Notes: a model not told the origin generated them from the sequence alone. Positions 17,275 through 25,813 are shown, numbered from the stretch's first letter. The stretch is 64,000 nucleotides of DNA from Rhizobium sp. NXC24 (GCF_002944315.1 NZ_CP024314.1:992001-1056000); one strand, 5' to 3'. Numbers and translations are program-made.

Positions 17275-18458
17275 TCATGCGCCGTGGCTCTGGTCGGCCG
17301 TCTTGATGTCGATGCTCGGCTGCACCGACATGCCGGGGCGCAGATCGCCGGAGGCGGCGCTATCGCCATCGAGGACGATCTTGACCGGGATGCGCTGCAC
17401 GACCTTGGTGAAATTACCCGTGGCATTGTCCGGCGGCAGCAGCGCGAATTCCTGGCCGCTCGCGGGCGCCAAGCTGTCGACATGACCGTGATAGACGCGG
17501 CCGGGGAACATATCGACTTCGATGTCGACCGGCTGGCCGGCATGCACGTCGGTCAACTGCGTCTCCTTATAATTCGCAACGATATAGGCGGCCGACGTCG
17601 GGACCACCGACATCAACTGCGTGCCGGCCTGCACATATTGGCCGACGCGGAGCGTGCGGTTGCCGATGACACCATCGAGCGGTGCGACGATCGTCGTATA
17701 GGACAGATTGAGCTCCGCCTGGCTCTGGACGGCCTGGTCGTGGGCAAGGGTCGCCCTGGCTTGCGCCAATTGCGCCTTCAACAGATCGACCTGCTTGATG
17801 GTCCCGGCAAGCGATGCCGTATCGCGGTCGATCGCGGCCCGGGCGGCGGCGATCTGCGAGGCGGCCTGTTGTGCGGTTTGCACCGGCGCATAGCCGTTTA
17901 CCGATAGGCTTGCATAACGCTTGTCGTTCTGCTCCGCGAGGTCTCGTTGGCCTTGTCGACATCGACGGTCGCCTGGGCGGCTGCGATCAATGATTGCTGC
18001 ATGTCGAGAGAGGCCTGTTTGGCCTCGACATCGGCTTGAGCGGCGGCAACATCGGCCTTGGCCTGATCAAGCGCCGTCTTGAAATCGCGGTCGTCAATAC
18101 GGGCCAGTACCTGCCCCTCCTTGACCGTCTGATTGTCGTTGACGACGACGCCAGTAACATAGCCGGAAATCTTCGGCGCGATGGCGCTGTTATCGGCTTG
18201 CACATAGGCATCGTCGGTCGATACCTGGAAACGGCCGACCGTCCAGTAGTTATGACCGTAATAGGCGGCGGCTGCGATGACGGCGAGTGCCGTGGCGCCG
18301 AGCAGGAACGACTTGCCCCGCTTCTTTGCCGCCGGCTTTTCCTCGCTGGCAATACGCATCAGTTCGACCGTCACATCCGGTTTGCCGGCATCCATGGTCG
18401 ATGCTTCGGCAACCGGTGCCTGCTTGCTCGCATTCAATACATGAACCTTGTTTTCCAC
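17275..18458 (-). pseudogene. emrA: EmrA/HlyD-type membrane fusion protein, broken by one frameshift
   Basis: The 5' part (GTG 18458, GGAGAG six bases upstream) encodes a cytoplasmic tail, one membrane helix (about residues 45-65), 'STDDAYVQADNSAIAPKISG' and the first helical hairpin, then runs into a stop at 17898. The 3' part continues in another frame with 'AEQNDKRYASLSVNGYAPV', the second hairpin and the beta-barrel ('VAPLDGVIGNRTLRVGQYV'). The two parts join perfectly if one base is added around 17938-17943 (ACCTCGCGG to ACCTTCGCGG in minus-strand sense). Repaired, the protein would be about 394 residues, the usual EmrA length. Either a recent null mutation or a sequencing error. Confidence 0.85.
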
Positions 18459-18538
18459 TATCGTCTCTCCTGATGGCCGATCGTCTTGGAGGTACATGCC
18501 CGCAAAAATTCTCGGCCGCACATTTAGGAAACTTGTTG

Positions 18539-18587
18539 TTTTCCAAAATATGCGCTGTAAAATGGAAGTCAACAGGAATTTGGAAAA
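18539..18587. promoter_or_regulatory. Candidate TetR operator between emrA and its regulator
   Basis: TTTTCCAAA (18539-18547) and its exact inverse TTTGGAAAA (18579-18587) flank 31 bases in the divergent control region; a related TTTAGGAAAC lies at 18523-18532. The second copy is five bases before the TetR start codon. Two sites of this kind would allow coordinate repression of both directions. Confidence 0.45.
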
Positions 18588-18592
18588 TTGTC

Positions 18593-19240
18593 ATGGTCGA
18601 AATTCAAATAAATGAGAAGCGCTCCCGCGGCCGACCCCAGCTTCGCTGCGACGACGATACGAAGAGCCTGATCATCGAGGCAGCCGATACGCAATTTCGG
18701 GAAAACGGCTATGCGGCCGCGAGCATCAACGCGATCGCCCAATCCGCCGGCGTCTCGACCAAGACGCTCTATCGGCTGTTTCCGACCAAGGCAGACCTGT
18801 TTTCGAGCATCGTTTCCGACCGTATCGGCCGGTTTTTCCTGGCGCTGGACCAGTCGACGCTGGCGACGATGGATTTGCGGCAGGGCCTGGAGCGACTGCT
18901 GACGGCCTATGGCATGCTGACGATGTCGGACGATACGATCGACATTATGCGTCTCGTCATCGCCGAATCGGACCGCTTTCCGGAAATCGCCACATCATTC
19001 TATGAGACGGCCATCGTCGGCTCGAATGCCATCATGGAGAAATGGTTGACGACGCAATGCGAACGCGGGCTCATCCGTCTGGAGGACCCCCATATGGCTT
19101 CCGGCATGCTGCGTGGCATGATGATTATGGAGCCGCAGCGCGCCGCCATCCTGCGCCAACTCCCCCCTCCGAACATCGCGGAGATCACCCGGCGGGCACG
19201 CATTTGCGCCGAGGTGTTTCTCAAGGGTTGCCAGGTTTGA
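18593..19240 (+). CDS. TetR-family transcriptional regulator of the efflux genes
   Basis: The 215-residue protein has a basic N-terminus ('KRSRGRPQL'), the TetR helix-turn-helix 'ASINAIAQSAGVSTKTLYRLFPTKADLF' (about residues 40-68) and a C-terminal ligand-binding domain of the AefR-like type ('YETAIVGSNAIMEKWL'). ATG 18593 begins the conserved region; the long upstream frame crosses emrA and is not real. It is divergent from emrA-emrB and so is the probable repressor of the pump, released by a toxic ligand. Confidence 0.88.
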   Translation: MVEIQINEKRSRGRPQLRCDDDTKSLIIEAADTQFRENGYAAASINAIAQSAGVSTKTLYRLFPTKADLFSSIVSDRIGRFFLALDQSTLATMDLRQGLERLLTAYGMLTMSDDTIDIMRLVIAESDRFPEIATSFYETAIVGSNAIMEKWLTTQCERGLIRLEDPHMASGMLRGMMIMEPQRAAILRQLPPPNIAEITRRARICAEVFLKGCQV

Positions 19241-19344
19241 TTGGGATCAACCTTCAATAACCACCGGCATCCTTATGCGCGGAATTGACATGATTCCAGG
19301 GCTGCATCTGATGATGCATTGACGAAACTCTAAGCCACTCCTAC

Positions 19345-19367
19345 AATATGACTACTGTAGTCATATT
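19345..19367. promoter_or_regulatory. Toxin-antitoxin operator (23-bp palindrome)
   Basis: AATATGACTAC (19345-19355) and its exact inverse GTAGTCATATT (19357-19367) flank a single central T. It ends nine bases before the antitoxin ATG, as expected for autoregulation by an antitoxin or toxin-antitoxin complex. Confidence 0.75.
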
Positions 19368-19376
19368 GGTGATCCC

Positions 19377-19622
19377 ATGAAGGAAATTCAGCTCAAGGAT
19401 GCGAAAGCAACGCTTTCTGCTGTGGTCGATGATGCTCTCAGCGGCAATCCAGCGGTCATTACTCGCCATGGCGAGCGCACCGCGGTCATCATCTCTTATG
19501 ACGAATATCAAAAATTGAAGCAGGTTCCGTCCTTTGGTTGGTTACTCACCAATGCACCACTTGAAGACGACGACCTGCCAGTGCGCAAGCCGGGCCGGCT
19601 GCTACGCGATGATGATATCTAA
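19377..19622 (+). CDS. Type II antitoxin, Phd/YefM family
   Basis: This 81-residue protein carries the Phd/YefM fold at its N-terminus ('MKEIQLKDAKATLSAVVDDALSG' and 'AVITRHGERTAVIISYDEYQKL'), which dimerises and binds DNA. The acidic, flexible tail ('EDDDLPVRKPGRLLRDDDI') would wrap around and inhibit the toxin. It overlaps the toxin gene by one base (TAATG), the usual antitoxin-first coupling. A 23-bp palindrome directly upstream supports autoregulation. Confidence 0.88.
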   Translation: MKEIQLKDAKATLSAVVDDALSGNPAVITRHGERTAVIISYDEYQKLKQVPSFGWLLTNAPLEDDDLPVRKPGRLLRDDDI

Positions 19623-20068
19623 TGTATCTTCTGGATACGAATATCATCTCCGCGACATCGCCATTGCGCGCGCAAGATTTACTATCGCAGGCGGTTCGGG
19701 CATGGATTGCAGCCCATGCCCATCAGTTTTACCTCTCCACCGTGACTGTCGCCGAAATAGAAACAGGGATTGCGAAAGCCCGTCGGATGGGCGCGTCCAA
19801 GAAAGCTGAGCTGCTTGGCGAGTGGCTTGAACTCACTCTCCATCTTTACGGCGACCGTATCCTACCGCTCGATACAGAAACTGCCCGCATCGCGGGCCGA
19901 CTATTCGACCAGGCGGTAGGACGGGGCGGAGATCCAGGTTTCGAAGATGCTGCGATTGCCGCAACAGCACTGCGACACGATTACACGGTTCTCACCCGAA
20001 ACCTAAGGCATTTCCGGCTGATGGATGCGCGCTCGCTCGATCCGTTCGCGAATCCACCGGAAGTATAG
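19622..20068 (+). CDS. Type II toxin, PIN-domain ribonuclease (VapC/FitB-like)
   Basis: The 148-residue PIN domain has the acidic metal ligands in place: Asp in 'YLLDTNIIS' (residue 5), Glu in 'STVTVAEIETGIAKA', and Asp in 'FEDAAIAATALRHDYTVLTRN'. VapC-type toxins cut tRNA or rRNA to arrest growth. It pairs with the Phd/YefM-type antitoxin. The pair stands between the efflux block and the rhamnose block, in a region that also contains a decayed gene and a broken pump gene. The stop lies five bases from the end of rhaI on the other strand. Confidence 0.88.
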   Translation: MYLLDTNIISATSPLRAQDLLSQAVRAWIAAHAHQFYLSTVTVAEIETGIAKARRMGASKKAELLGEWLELTLHLYGDRILPLDTETARIAGRLFDQAVGRGGDPGFEDAAIAATALRHDYTVLTRNLRHFRLMDARSLDPFANPPEV

Positions 20069-20073
20069 GCTCT

Positions 20074-21366
20074 TTAGATAATTCCGCCCCCGCCTGCCGC
20101 CGAGGCTGGGCGTTCGCTCGCAACCTTCTTCCGGTAGCCGCTCGTCCGATAAGTCGCAACCGGATCGATGGCGCCGCCGGTGCGGCGGCGGGCTTCGGCG
20201 AGGATGGGTTCCACATCGGCGCGGTAAGCGCGCTTCAGGGTTTCGGAGGCCATCAGGGCGTCGTTGGAGTCTTGATAGTCCGCCAATGCCCCTCGATCGA
20301 CGATCAATGCCTGCGCATAGGCACGGCGGATTTCGTTGGCGCTGGAAATTAGGCTTTCGATCGGATCGGTGACATTGTGCGACTGGTCGATCATGTGAGC
20401 CGGATGGAAGCCTTTTACCCCGCGATGCTCGGCGTCGACCAGTTCGTTGAAGACGAGGAACAGGCGATAGGGCTCAATCGCGCCGGCGTCGAGATCGTCG
20501 TCGCCATATTTCGAATCGTTGAAGTGGAAGCCGCCGAGCTTGCCGAACTGGATGAGGCGGGCGACGATCATCTCGATATTGGTGTTCGGCGCGTGGTGGC
20601 CGAGGTCGACGAGGCAGTAGGCCTTGGGCCCGAGCGTCTGGGCGATCAGATAGTTTGTGCCCCAGTCCTGCACCACGGTCGAATAGAAGGCCGGCTCGTA
20701 CATCTTATGCTCGGAAAACAGCCGCCAGTCATCCGGCAAGGCGTTATAGATCTCCGCCATTGCGGCGAGGTAACGCTCAAACGCCTTGGTGAAATTGCTC
20801 TGGCCGGGGAAGTTGGAACCGTCACCGATCCAGACCGTCAGCGCCTTCGAACCGATCGCCTTGCCGATCTCGATGCATTCCAGATTGTGCTCAACCGCCT
20901 GGGCGCGGGTCGCTGCGTCAACATGGCTGAGCGAGCCGTATTTGTAGGAATGTGGCTGGCCGGGAGCATCGGAGAAAGTATTGGAATTCATGGCATCGAA
21001 GCCGAGGCCGAGCGCATCGCCCTTGGCCTTCAATTCCTTTGCATCGGCTTTGTCCCAGGGAATGTGCAGCGAGACGGTCGGCGTCGCCCGCGTCAACTGA
21101 TGGATGACGGCGCAATCATCGAGCTTGTCGAAAATGCCGCGTGGTTCGCCGGTACCGGGAAAGCGGGCAAAGCGTGTACCGCCGGTGCCGACACCCCAGG
21201 AGGGCACGGCAACGAAGAATTCCGAGACCTTTTTCGTTACGGCCTCGATATCGACGTCGCGACGCGCGAGCGTGGCGCCTAGCGCTTCATAATCAGATTT
21301 CAGCGCAGCAGCGCGCTTGTCGTTTTCCGCAGCGACCAGATCCGGCGCAATTCTGAACTCGGCCAT
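20074..21366 (-). CDS. rhaI: L-rhamnose isomerase, rhizobial RhaI type
   Basis: This 430-residue TIM-barrel enzyme converts L-rhamnose to L-rhamnulose. Diagnostic stretches are 'SWGVGTGGTRFARFPGTGEPR', 'SLHIPWDKADAKELK', the metal-ligand region 'LFSEHKMYEPAFYSTVVQDWG' and 'CLVDLGHHAPNTNIE', and 'GGFHFNDSKYGDDDLD'. It belongs to the RhaI group of Rhizobium and Pseudomonas stutzeri-like isomerases rather than E. coli RhaA. It follows rhaD on the same strand with a 238-base gap filled by a palindromic repeat, so transcription through the repeat is assumed. The 'SAAGGGGII' tail is low in complexity but ends cleanly. Confidence 0.93.
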   Translation of the reverse strand: MAEFRIAPDLVAAENDKRAAALKSDYEALGATLARRDVDIEAVTKKVSEFFVAVPSWGVGTGGTRFARFPGTGEPRGIFDKLDDCAVIHQLTRATPTVSLHIPWDKADAKELKAKGDALGLGFDAMNSNTFSDAPGQPHSYKYGSLSHVDAATRAQAVEHNLECIEIGKAIGSKALTVWIGDGSNFPGQSNFTKAFERYLAAMAEIYNALPDDWRLFSEHKMYEPAFYSTVVQDWGTNYLIAQTLGPKAYCLVDLGHHAPNTNIEMIVARLIQFGKLGGFHFNDSKYGDDDLDAGAIEPYRLFLVFNELVDAEHRGVKGFHPAHMIDQSHNVTDPIESLISSANEIRRAYAQALIVDRGALADYQDSNDALMASETLKRAYRADVEPILAEARRRTGGAIDPVATYRTSGYRKKVASERPASAAGGGGII

Positions 21367-21424
21367 TCTTTCCTCCCAGGTATGTTATTCGAAATGTTAC
21401 GGTGCGTTCATCCTGCAAGCCATC

Positions 21425-21603
21425 ATCCGCCCTCGCCCTTCGAGGGCCTATGGGGCCACCTCAGGGTGAGGGCTGATCTCCCCGTCAGTTCGGCGCAATA
21501 GTTACCCCACCCTCATGGTAAGGTGCGCTGCCGCAAGAGCGAAGCGAGCGCGGCAGGGCCTCGAACCACGATGGTGGCGCCGAGGGCCGCCACCGCCTCG
21601 CCA
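21425..21603. repeat. Palindromic intergenic mosaic repeat (RIME-like) between rhaD and rhaI
   Basis: The 238-base gap between rhaD and rhaI holds nested inverted repeats: CCCTCG/CGAGGG (21430-21446), CCTCA/TGAGG (21459-21471), CTGCCGC/GCGGCAG (21528-21556), and a 13-base arm pair matching at 11 positions (21507-21519 with 21565-21577). The 'CCTCAGGGTGAGG' core and the 'CCTCGAACCA' box are familiar from the rhizobial intergenic mosaic elements. It is transcribed within the rhaDI unit and may fold into a processing or stability signal. Confidence 0.65.
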
Positions 21604-21604
21604 A

Positions 21605-23701
21605 CTATCGCGTAAAACTCTGTGCGTTGCCGGCATCAACATTGATGATGTTGCCGGTCGACTTGGCGGAGAGGTCAGAGGCGAGGAAATAGATAGCCTC
21701 TGCAATATCTTCCGGGAAAACGTTGAGCTTCAGCATAGAGCGCTTGCGGTAATGTTCTTCCAAGTCGTCCACCTCGATCTTCGAAGAGGCCGCGCGCTGT
21801 TCGCGCCATTCGCCGTTCCAAATCTTGGAGCCGCGCAGGACGGCGTCGGGGTTGACCGTGTTGACGCGAATGCCCGCCTCCGCACCCTCGAGCGCCAGGC
21901 AGCGCGCCAGGTGGATTTCGGCGGCCTTGGCGGTGCAATAGGCGGCCGCATTCGGCGACGAGGCAAGGCCATTCTTGGAGGCGACGAAGACGACGTTGCC
22001 GCCGAGATTCTGACGCCGGAACAGCCGGAAAGCTTCACGCGAGACGAGGAAATAGCCGGTGGCGAGAATGTCGATATTGCGGTTCCACATCGAAAGCTCC
22101 GTGCTTTCGATCGGCGCCGAGGAAGCAATGCCGGCATTCGAAACGAGAATATCGATACCGCCGAATTCGACGCAGGCTTCCGCGAAGGACGAAATCACTG
22201 CGTCCTCCTTGGTCACATCAAGCTTGACACTGCGTACAGAGTCCGCGCCGTATTTCTTGGCGAAATCCTCCTGCGCGCTCTCAAGTGCCGACTGGTCGAT
22301 ATCGGCCAGCACCACGCAGGCGCCCTCGCCCACCAGACGCGCCGCCGTGGCGCGGCCGATGCCGCCGGCGCCGCCGGTGACAAAAGCAACGCGACCTGCC
22401 AGGCTCTTCGGCTTCGGCATGCGCTGCAGCTTCGCTTCTTCCAGCAGCCAATATTCGATATCGAAGGCTTCCTGCTCGGGCAGGCCCTGATATTCGGATA
22501 CGGTCGAGGCGCCGCGCATGACGTTGATAGCGTTGACGTAGAACTCGCCGGCAATGCGCGCCGTTGCCTTGTCGCGGGCAAAGGAGAGCAGACCGACGCC
22601 CGGCACCAGGAAGATTACTGGGTTCGGATCGCGCATGGCAGGCGAATTATCATGCTTGCAGTCGTTGTAATAGCGGGCGTAGTCGGCGCGGTAATCCTCC
22701 AGCGCTTGGTCGAGACCGGCGATGACGGCGTCTGCGTCGGGCTTTGCCGGATCAAAGTCGACGATCAGCGGGCGGATTTTGGTGCGCAGGAAATGGTCCG
22801 GGCAACTCGTGCCGAGCGCACCGAGCGGACGGAGATTGTTCGAATTGATGAATTCAAGCACGGCATCCTGATCGTCGAAATGACCGAGCTTGCGCTCCGC
22901 CTTGCCGATGCGACCGCGGATTTCCGGCATGAGCTTGGCGGCAATCGCGCGGCGTTCGGCCTGCGGCAGGCTCTGGACTACCCCGCCGCCGAAAATGGTC
23001 TTGCCTTCAGTCTTCGCCACAAACCATTGAATTGCTTTGTTGATGATCGCGAGCGTCAGTTCGTAGCAGCCCTTGGCGTCATTGGCCCAGGTGAAGAGGC
23101 CGTGGCTTTCGAGAACAACGCCCTTGGCATTCGGATGCGCCTTGACGAAGGCTTCGAGATCGAGGCCGAGCTGAAAACCGGGGCGCCGCCATGGCAGCCA
23201 GCCGATGTCTTCACCGAAGATTTCGCGGGTCAGCTCGCGGGAATTTTTGGAAGCCGCGATCGCGATGATCGCGTCGGGATGCATGTGGTCGACATGGGTA
23301 AAAGGCACGAAACCGTGCAACGGCGTGTCGATGGAAGCGGCACGGGCATTGAGGTTGAAGGTGCAATGCGGCAGGAAGCCGACCATGCGGTCCTCGTCGG
23401 CAACGCCATTGTAGATGCCCTTCAGGCTGTCGAGCTTGTCCTGATAAAGCGTGGCAAAACCGTCGAGCTTGATAGTGCCGACATCGCCGCCAGAGCCCTT
23501 AACCCACAATACCTTCACTTTTTCTCCGCTCAGCGGATCGGTTTCCATGACCTTGGCCGATGTGTTGCCCCCACCGTAATTGGTGATACGCTTGTCAGCA
23601 CCGAGCAGATTCGACCGGTAGAGCAGCTTGCCCGGCTCATCGAGGCCGGCCGCATATGCATCATCCCAACGGTTTTCCAGAAGCTGAACACCAGCCGCCA
23701 T
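21605..23701 (-). CDS. rhaD: Bifunctional rhamnulose-1-phosphate aldolase / short-chain dehydrogenase
   Basis: The 698-residue fusion protein has an N-terminal class II aldolase domain (about 1-420; 'KRITNYGGGNTSAK', 'VDHMHPDAIIAIAA' and 'VVLESHGLFTW' with metal-binding histidines) and a C-terminal short-chain dehydrogenase (about 435-698; 'VAFVTGGAGGIGRATAARL', catalytic 'YCTAKAAEIHLARCLA'). The aldolase splits rhamnulose-1-phosphate to dihydroxyacetone phosphate and L-lactaldehyde; the dehydrogenase is thought to oxidise lactaldehyde. The 'MILWEDD' extension is omitted because ATG 23701 follows GGGAGG with proper spacing. It is divergent from the rhaR operon. Confidence 0.93.
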   Translation of the reverse strand: MAAGVQLLENRWDDAYAAGLDEPGKLLYRSNLLGADKRITNYGGGNTSAKVMETDPLSGEKVKVLWVKGSGGDVGTIKLDGFATLYQDKLDSLKGIYNGVADEDRMVGFLPHCTFNLNARAASIDTPLHGFVPFTHVDHMHPDAIIAIAASKNSRELTREIFGEDIGWLPWRRPGFQLGLDLEAFVKAHPNAKGVVLESHGLFTWANDAKGCYELTLAIINKAIQWFVAKTEGKTIFGGGVVQSLPQAERRAIAAKLMPEIRGRIGKAERKLGHFDDQDAVLEFINSNNLRPLGALGTSCPDHFLRTKIRPLIVDFDPAKPDADAVIAGLDQALEDYRADYARYYNDCKHDNSPAMRDPNPVIFLVPGVGLLSFARDKATARIAGEFYVNAINVMRGASTVSEYQGLPEQEAFDIEYWLLEEAKLQRMPKPKSLAGRVAFVTGGAGGIGRATAARLVGEGACVVLADIDQSALESAQEDFAKKYGADSVRSVKLDVTKEDAVISSFAEACVEFGGIDILVSNAGIASSAPIESTELSMWNRNIDILATGYFLVSREAFRLFRRQNLGGNVVFVASKNGLASSPNAAAYCTAKAAEIHLARCLALEGAEAGIRVNTVNPDAVLRGSKIWNGEWREQRAASSKIEVDDLEEHYRKRSMLKLNVFPEDIAEAIYFLASDLSAKSTGNIINVDAGNAQSFTR

Positions 23702-23770
23702 GTCATCCTCCCATAAGATCATGTCTTGCGGACGGTCTAAAAGATGCTCAAACCGCCCTTGTTAATCACG

Positions 23771-23799
23771 ATATCGCTCACGGATAGTCGCTTTGTCAA
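23771..23799 (-). promoter_or_regulatory. Predicted rhaDI promoter
   Basis: On the minus strand TTGACA (23799-23794) is followed after exactly 17 bases by CGATAT (23776-23771), a near-ideal rhizobial sigma-70 promoter about 70 bases before the rhaD ATG. Confidence 0.6.
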
Positions 23800-23860
23800 T
23801 CGAAAACGATCATAATTGATAATGCTGCGATGCAATATGAAAGTTTTTGAGCGTTTGTGA

Positions 23861-23889
23861 TTGACACTTTGTCACATTTGCGAAATAAC
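23861..23889 (+). promoter_or_regulatory. Predicted rhaR operon promoter with overlapping dyad
   Basis: TTGACA (23861-23866) and AATAAC (23884-23889) are 17 bases apart. The -35 box lies inside an inverted repeat TGTGA (23856-23860)/TCACA (23872-23876), a plausible site for RhaR. The promoter is back to back with that of rhaDI. Confidence 0.5.
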
Positions 23890-23906
23890 CCGAGAAGGAG
23901 GAGCCG

Positions 23907-24719
23907 ATGCACGAACGTGAACGCCATCGCATCATTTTGAGCGCCGTACAGGAAAAGCCTGTGGTGACGATTCAGGATATTTCCGAATTGACCGAGGCTT
24001 CCGAAGCGACGATCCGCCGCGATATTGCGGCCCTGCATGTGCAGGGAAAGATCCGGCGCGTGCGTGGCGGGGCGGAATCGATTCATCCTCCGCAGCTCGG
24101 CAATCTCGCCGGCCGCCCCTTCCGCGTTTCGGAAGGCGTCAATATCGATAAGAAACGCGCAATTGCGCGCAAGGCCGCTGAATTATGCAGTCAGGGCGAC
24201 GCCATCATCATCAATGGCGGCACGACCACATTCCAGCTTGTCCACTACATCTCGGCCTATCGGCTGCAGGTGATGACCAATTCCTTCGCCATTGCCGAAC
24301 ATCTGGTGAAGCACTCGAAGAACACGGTAACGATTCCGGGCGGCGCGATCTATCGCGAGCAGAGCCTGATCCTGTCGCCCTTCGACAATGATACGACCCG
24401 GAACTTCTATGCGCGGCGCATGTTTATCGGCGCGCAAGGCGTTGGTCCGCTCGGCGTCATGGAAGCCGACGCGCTGGTTATCCAGAGCGAGCAGAAGCTG
24501 ATGCGCCAGGCCGACGAGCTGGTCGTGATGGTCGATTCCAGCAAGTTCCGTCAGCGCTCCAGCCTGATCCTGTGCCCACTTGAGCAGGTAACGACCATCA
24601 TCACCGATGACGGCGTGTCGGCGGAGACTGTACGCATGATCGAGGATGCCGGCGTGTCGCTGATTATCGCGAGCGTCACGGCGCAGGCCGAGAGGGAGGA
24701 TTCCCCGTCCGTCGCATGA
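23907..24719 (+). CDS. rhaR: DeoR-family regulator of rhamnose catabolism
   Basis: The 270-residue regulator has an N-terminal DeoR helix-turn-helix ('TIQDISELTEASEATIRRDIAALHVQGKIRRVRGGA', residues 20-55) and a C-terminal sugar-phosphate sensor domain with 'AIIINGGTTTFQLV' and 'IPGGAIYREQSLIL'. In R. leguminosarum RhaR is the negative regulator of both rhaRSTPQUK and rhaDI; position and sequence fit the same role here. ATG 23907 follows AGAAGGAGG. It is the first gene of its operon, with 54 bases to rhaS. Confidence 0.92.
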   Translation: MHERERHRIILSAVQEKPVVTIQDISELTEASEATIRRDIAALHVQGKIRRVRGGAESIHPPQLGNLAGRPFRVSEGVNIDKKRAIARKAAELCSQGDAIIINGGTTTFQLVHYISAYRLQVMTNSFAIAEHLVKHSKNTVTIPGGAIYREQSLILSPFDNDTTRNFYARRMFIGAQGVGPLGVMEADALVIQSEQKLMRQADELVVMVDSSKFRQRSSLILCPLEQVTTIITDDGVSAETVRMIEDAGVSLIIASVTAQAEREDSPSVA

Positions 24720-24773
24720 GATGCGCGGCTGTGGCGGGGTGAGCATAGCCTATCAACTTTGGGAGGAAGAGAC

Positions 24774-25769
24774 ATGAATATTGCAAAGAAATTGGCGATC
24801 GGCGTAGCGCTGGCCGTCGCAATGATGGCCGGCACGGCAAGTGCGAAAGACATCAAGATCGGCCTCGTAGTGAAGTCGCTCGGCAACGGCTTCTTCGAAG
24901 CGGCCAATAAGGGCGCTCAGGAAGCCGCCAAGGAACTCGGCGGCGTGCAGGTCATCTACACCGGCCCGACGCAGCCGACCGCCGAAGCCCAGATCGAAGT
25001 GATCAACTCGCTGATCGCACAGGGCGTCGATGCCATAGCTATCTCCGCCAACGACAAGGATGCTGTGGTGCCTGCCTTGAAGAAGGCTACGCAGCGCGGC
25101 ATCAAGGTTATCTCCTGGGATTCCGGCGTGGCTCCGGCCGGCCGCATCCTGCAGCTCAATCCGTCTTCAAACGAGCTGATCGGCAAGATGTGCCTGACGC
25201 TCGCCAAGGACCATCTTGACGGCGGCAAGGGCAATTTCGCCATCCTGTCGGCGACTTCGACCGCCACAAACCAGAACATCTGGATCGGCGAGATGAAGAA
25301 GCAGCTCAAGGATTTCCCGGGCCTCAACCTCGTTACGACCGTCTACGGTGACGACCTTTCCGACAAGAGCTACCGCGAAGCCCAGGGCCTCCTGACCTCG
25401 CATCCGGAAGTCAAGGTCATCGTCGCTCCGACGACCGTCGGCGTGCTCGCCGCGTCGCAGGCTGTCAAGGATGCCGGCAAGATCGGCCAGGTCTATGTGA
25501 CCGGTCTCGGCCTGCCGTCCGAAATGGCCGGCGCCATCAAGTCGGGCGCCACGAAGGAATTTGCGATCTGGAACCCGATCGACCTCGGCTATTCCGCCAC
25601 GCAGATCTCCTACCGTCTCGTCAAGGGTGAAACCGACGGCAAGCCGGGCAGCGAGATCAATGCCGGCCGTATGGGCAAGATCAAGGTTGGAGACAACGGC
25701 GAAGCCGCCATGGCTGATCCCTTCGTCTACAACGCTTCGAATATCGATCAGTTCTCCAAGGTCTTCTGA
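24774..25769 (+). CDS. rhaS: L-rhamnose ABC transporter, periplasmic binding protein
   Basis: The 331-residue CUT2-type binding protein has a signal peptide (MNIAKKLAIGVALAVAMMAG, cleavage after 'GTASA') and the ribose-binding-protein-like fold ('KIGLVVKSLGNGFFEAANKGAQEAAKEL', 'GVDAIAISANDKDAVVPALKKA'). It captures L-rhamnose for the RhaT-RhaP-RhaQ importer. ATG 24774 after GGGAGGAAG is preferred to the frame start at 24759. A strong UUCG-type hairpin follows the gene and probably favours accumulation of its transcript over the rest of the operon. Confidence 0.94.
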   Translation: MNIAKKLAIGVALAVAMMAGTASAKDIKIGLVVKSLGNGFFEAANKGAQEAAKELGGVQVIYTGPTQPTAEAQIEVINSLIAQGVDAIAISANDKDAVVPALKKATQRGIKVISWDSGVAPAGRILQLNPSSNELIGKMCLTLAKDHLDGGKGNFAILSATSTATNQNIWIGEMKKQLKDFPGLNLVTTVYGDDLSDKSYREAQGLLTSHPEVKVIVAPTTVGVLAASQAVKDAGKIGQVYVTGLGLPSEMAGAIKSGATKEFAIWNPIDLGYSATQISYRLVKGETDGKPGSEINAGRMGKIKVGDNGEAAMADPFVYNASNIDQFSKVF

Positions 25770-25791
25770 TCAGCAGACCCATTCGCAGCTT

Positions 25792-25813
25792 TCCGGCGGC
25801 TTCGGCCGCCGGA
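25792..25813 (+). other. Intercistronic hairpin after rhaS
   Basis: TCCGGCGGC-TTCG-GCCGCCGGA is a perfect 9-bp stem with the extra-stable UUCG tetraloop, between rhaS and rhaT. No T run follows, consistent with an mRNA 3'-end stabiliser rather than a full terminator. Confidence 0.7.

Noticed and set aside
21515..23716. 733-codon open frame on the plus strand opposite rhaD
   Set aside because: It mirrors rhaD exactly, has an arginine/aspartate/alanine-rich shadow composition and no ribosome binding site; rhaD on the minus strand is a clear two-domain enzyme.
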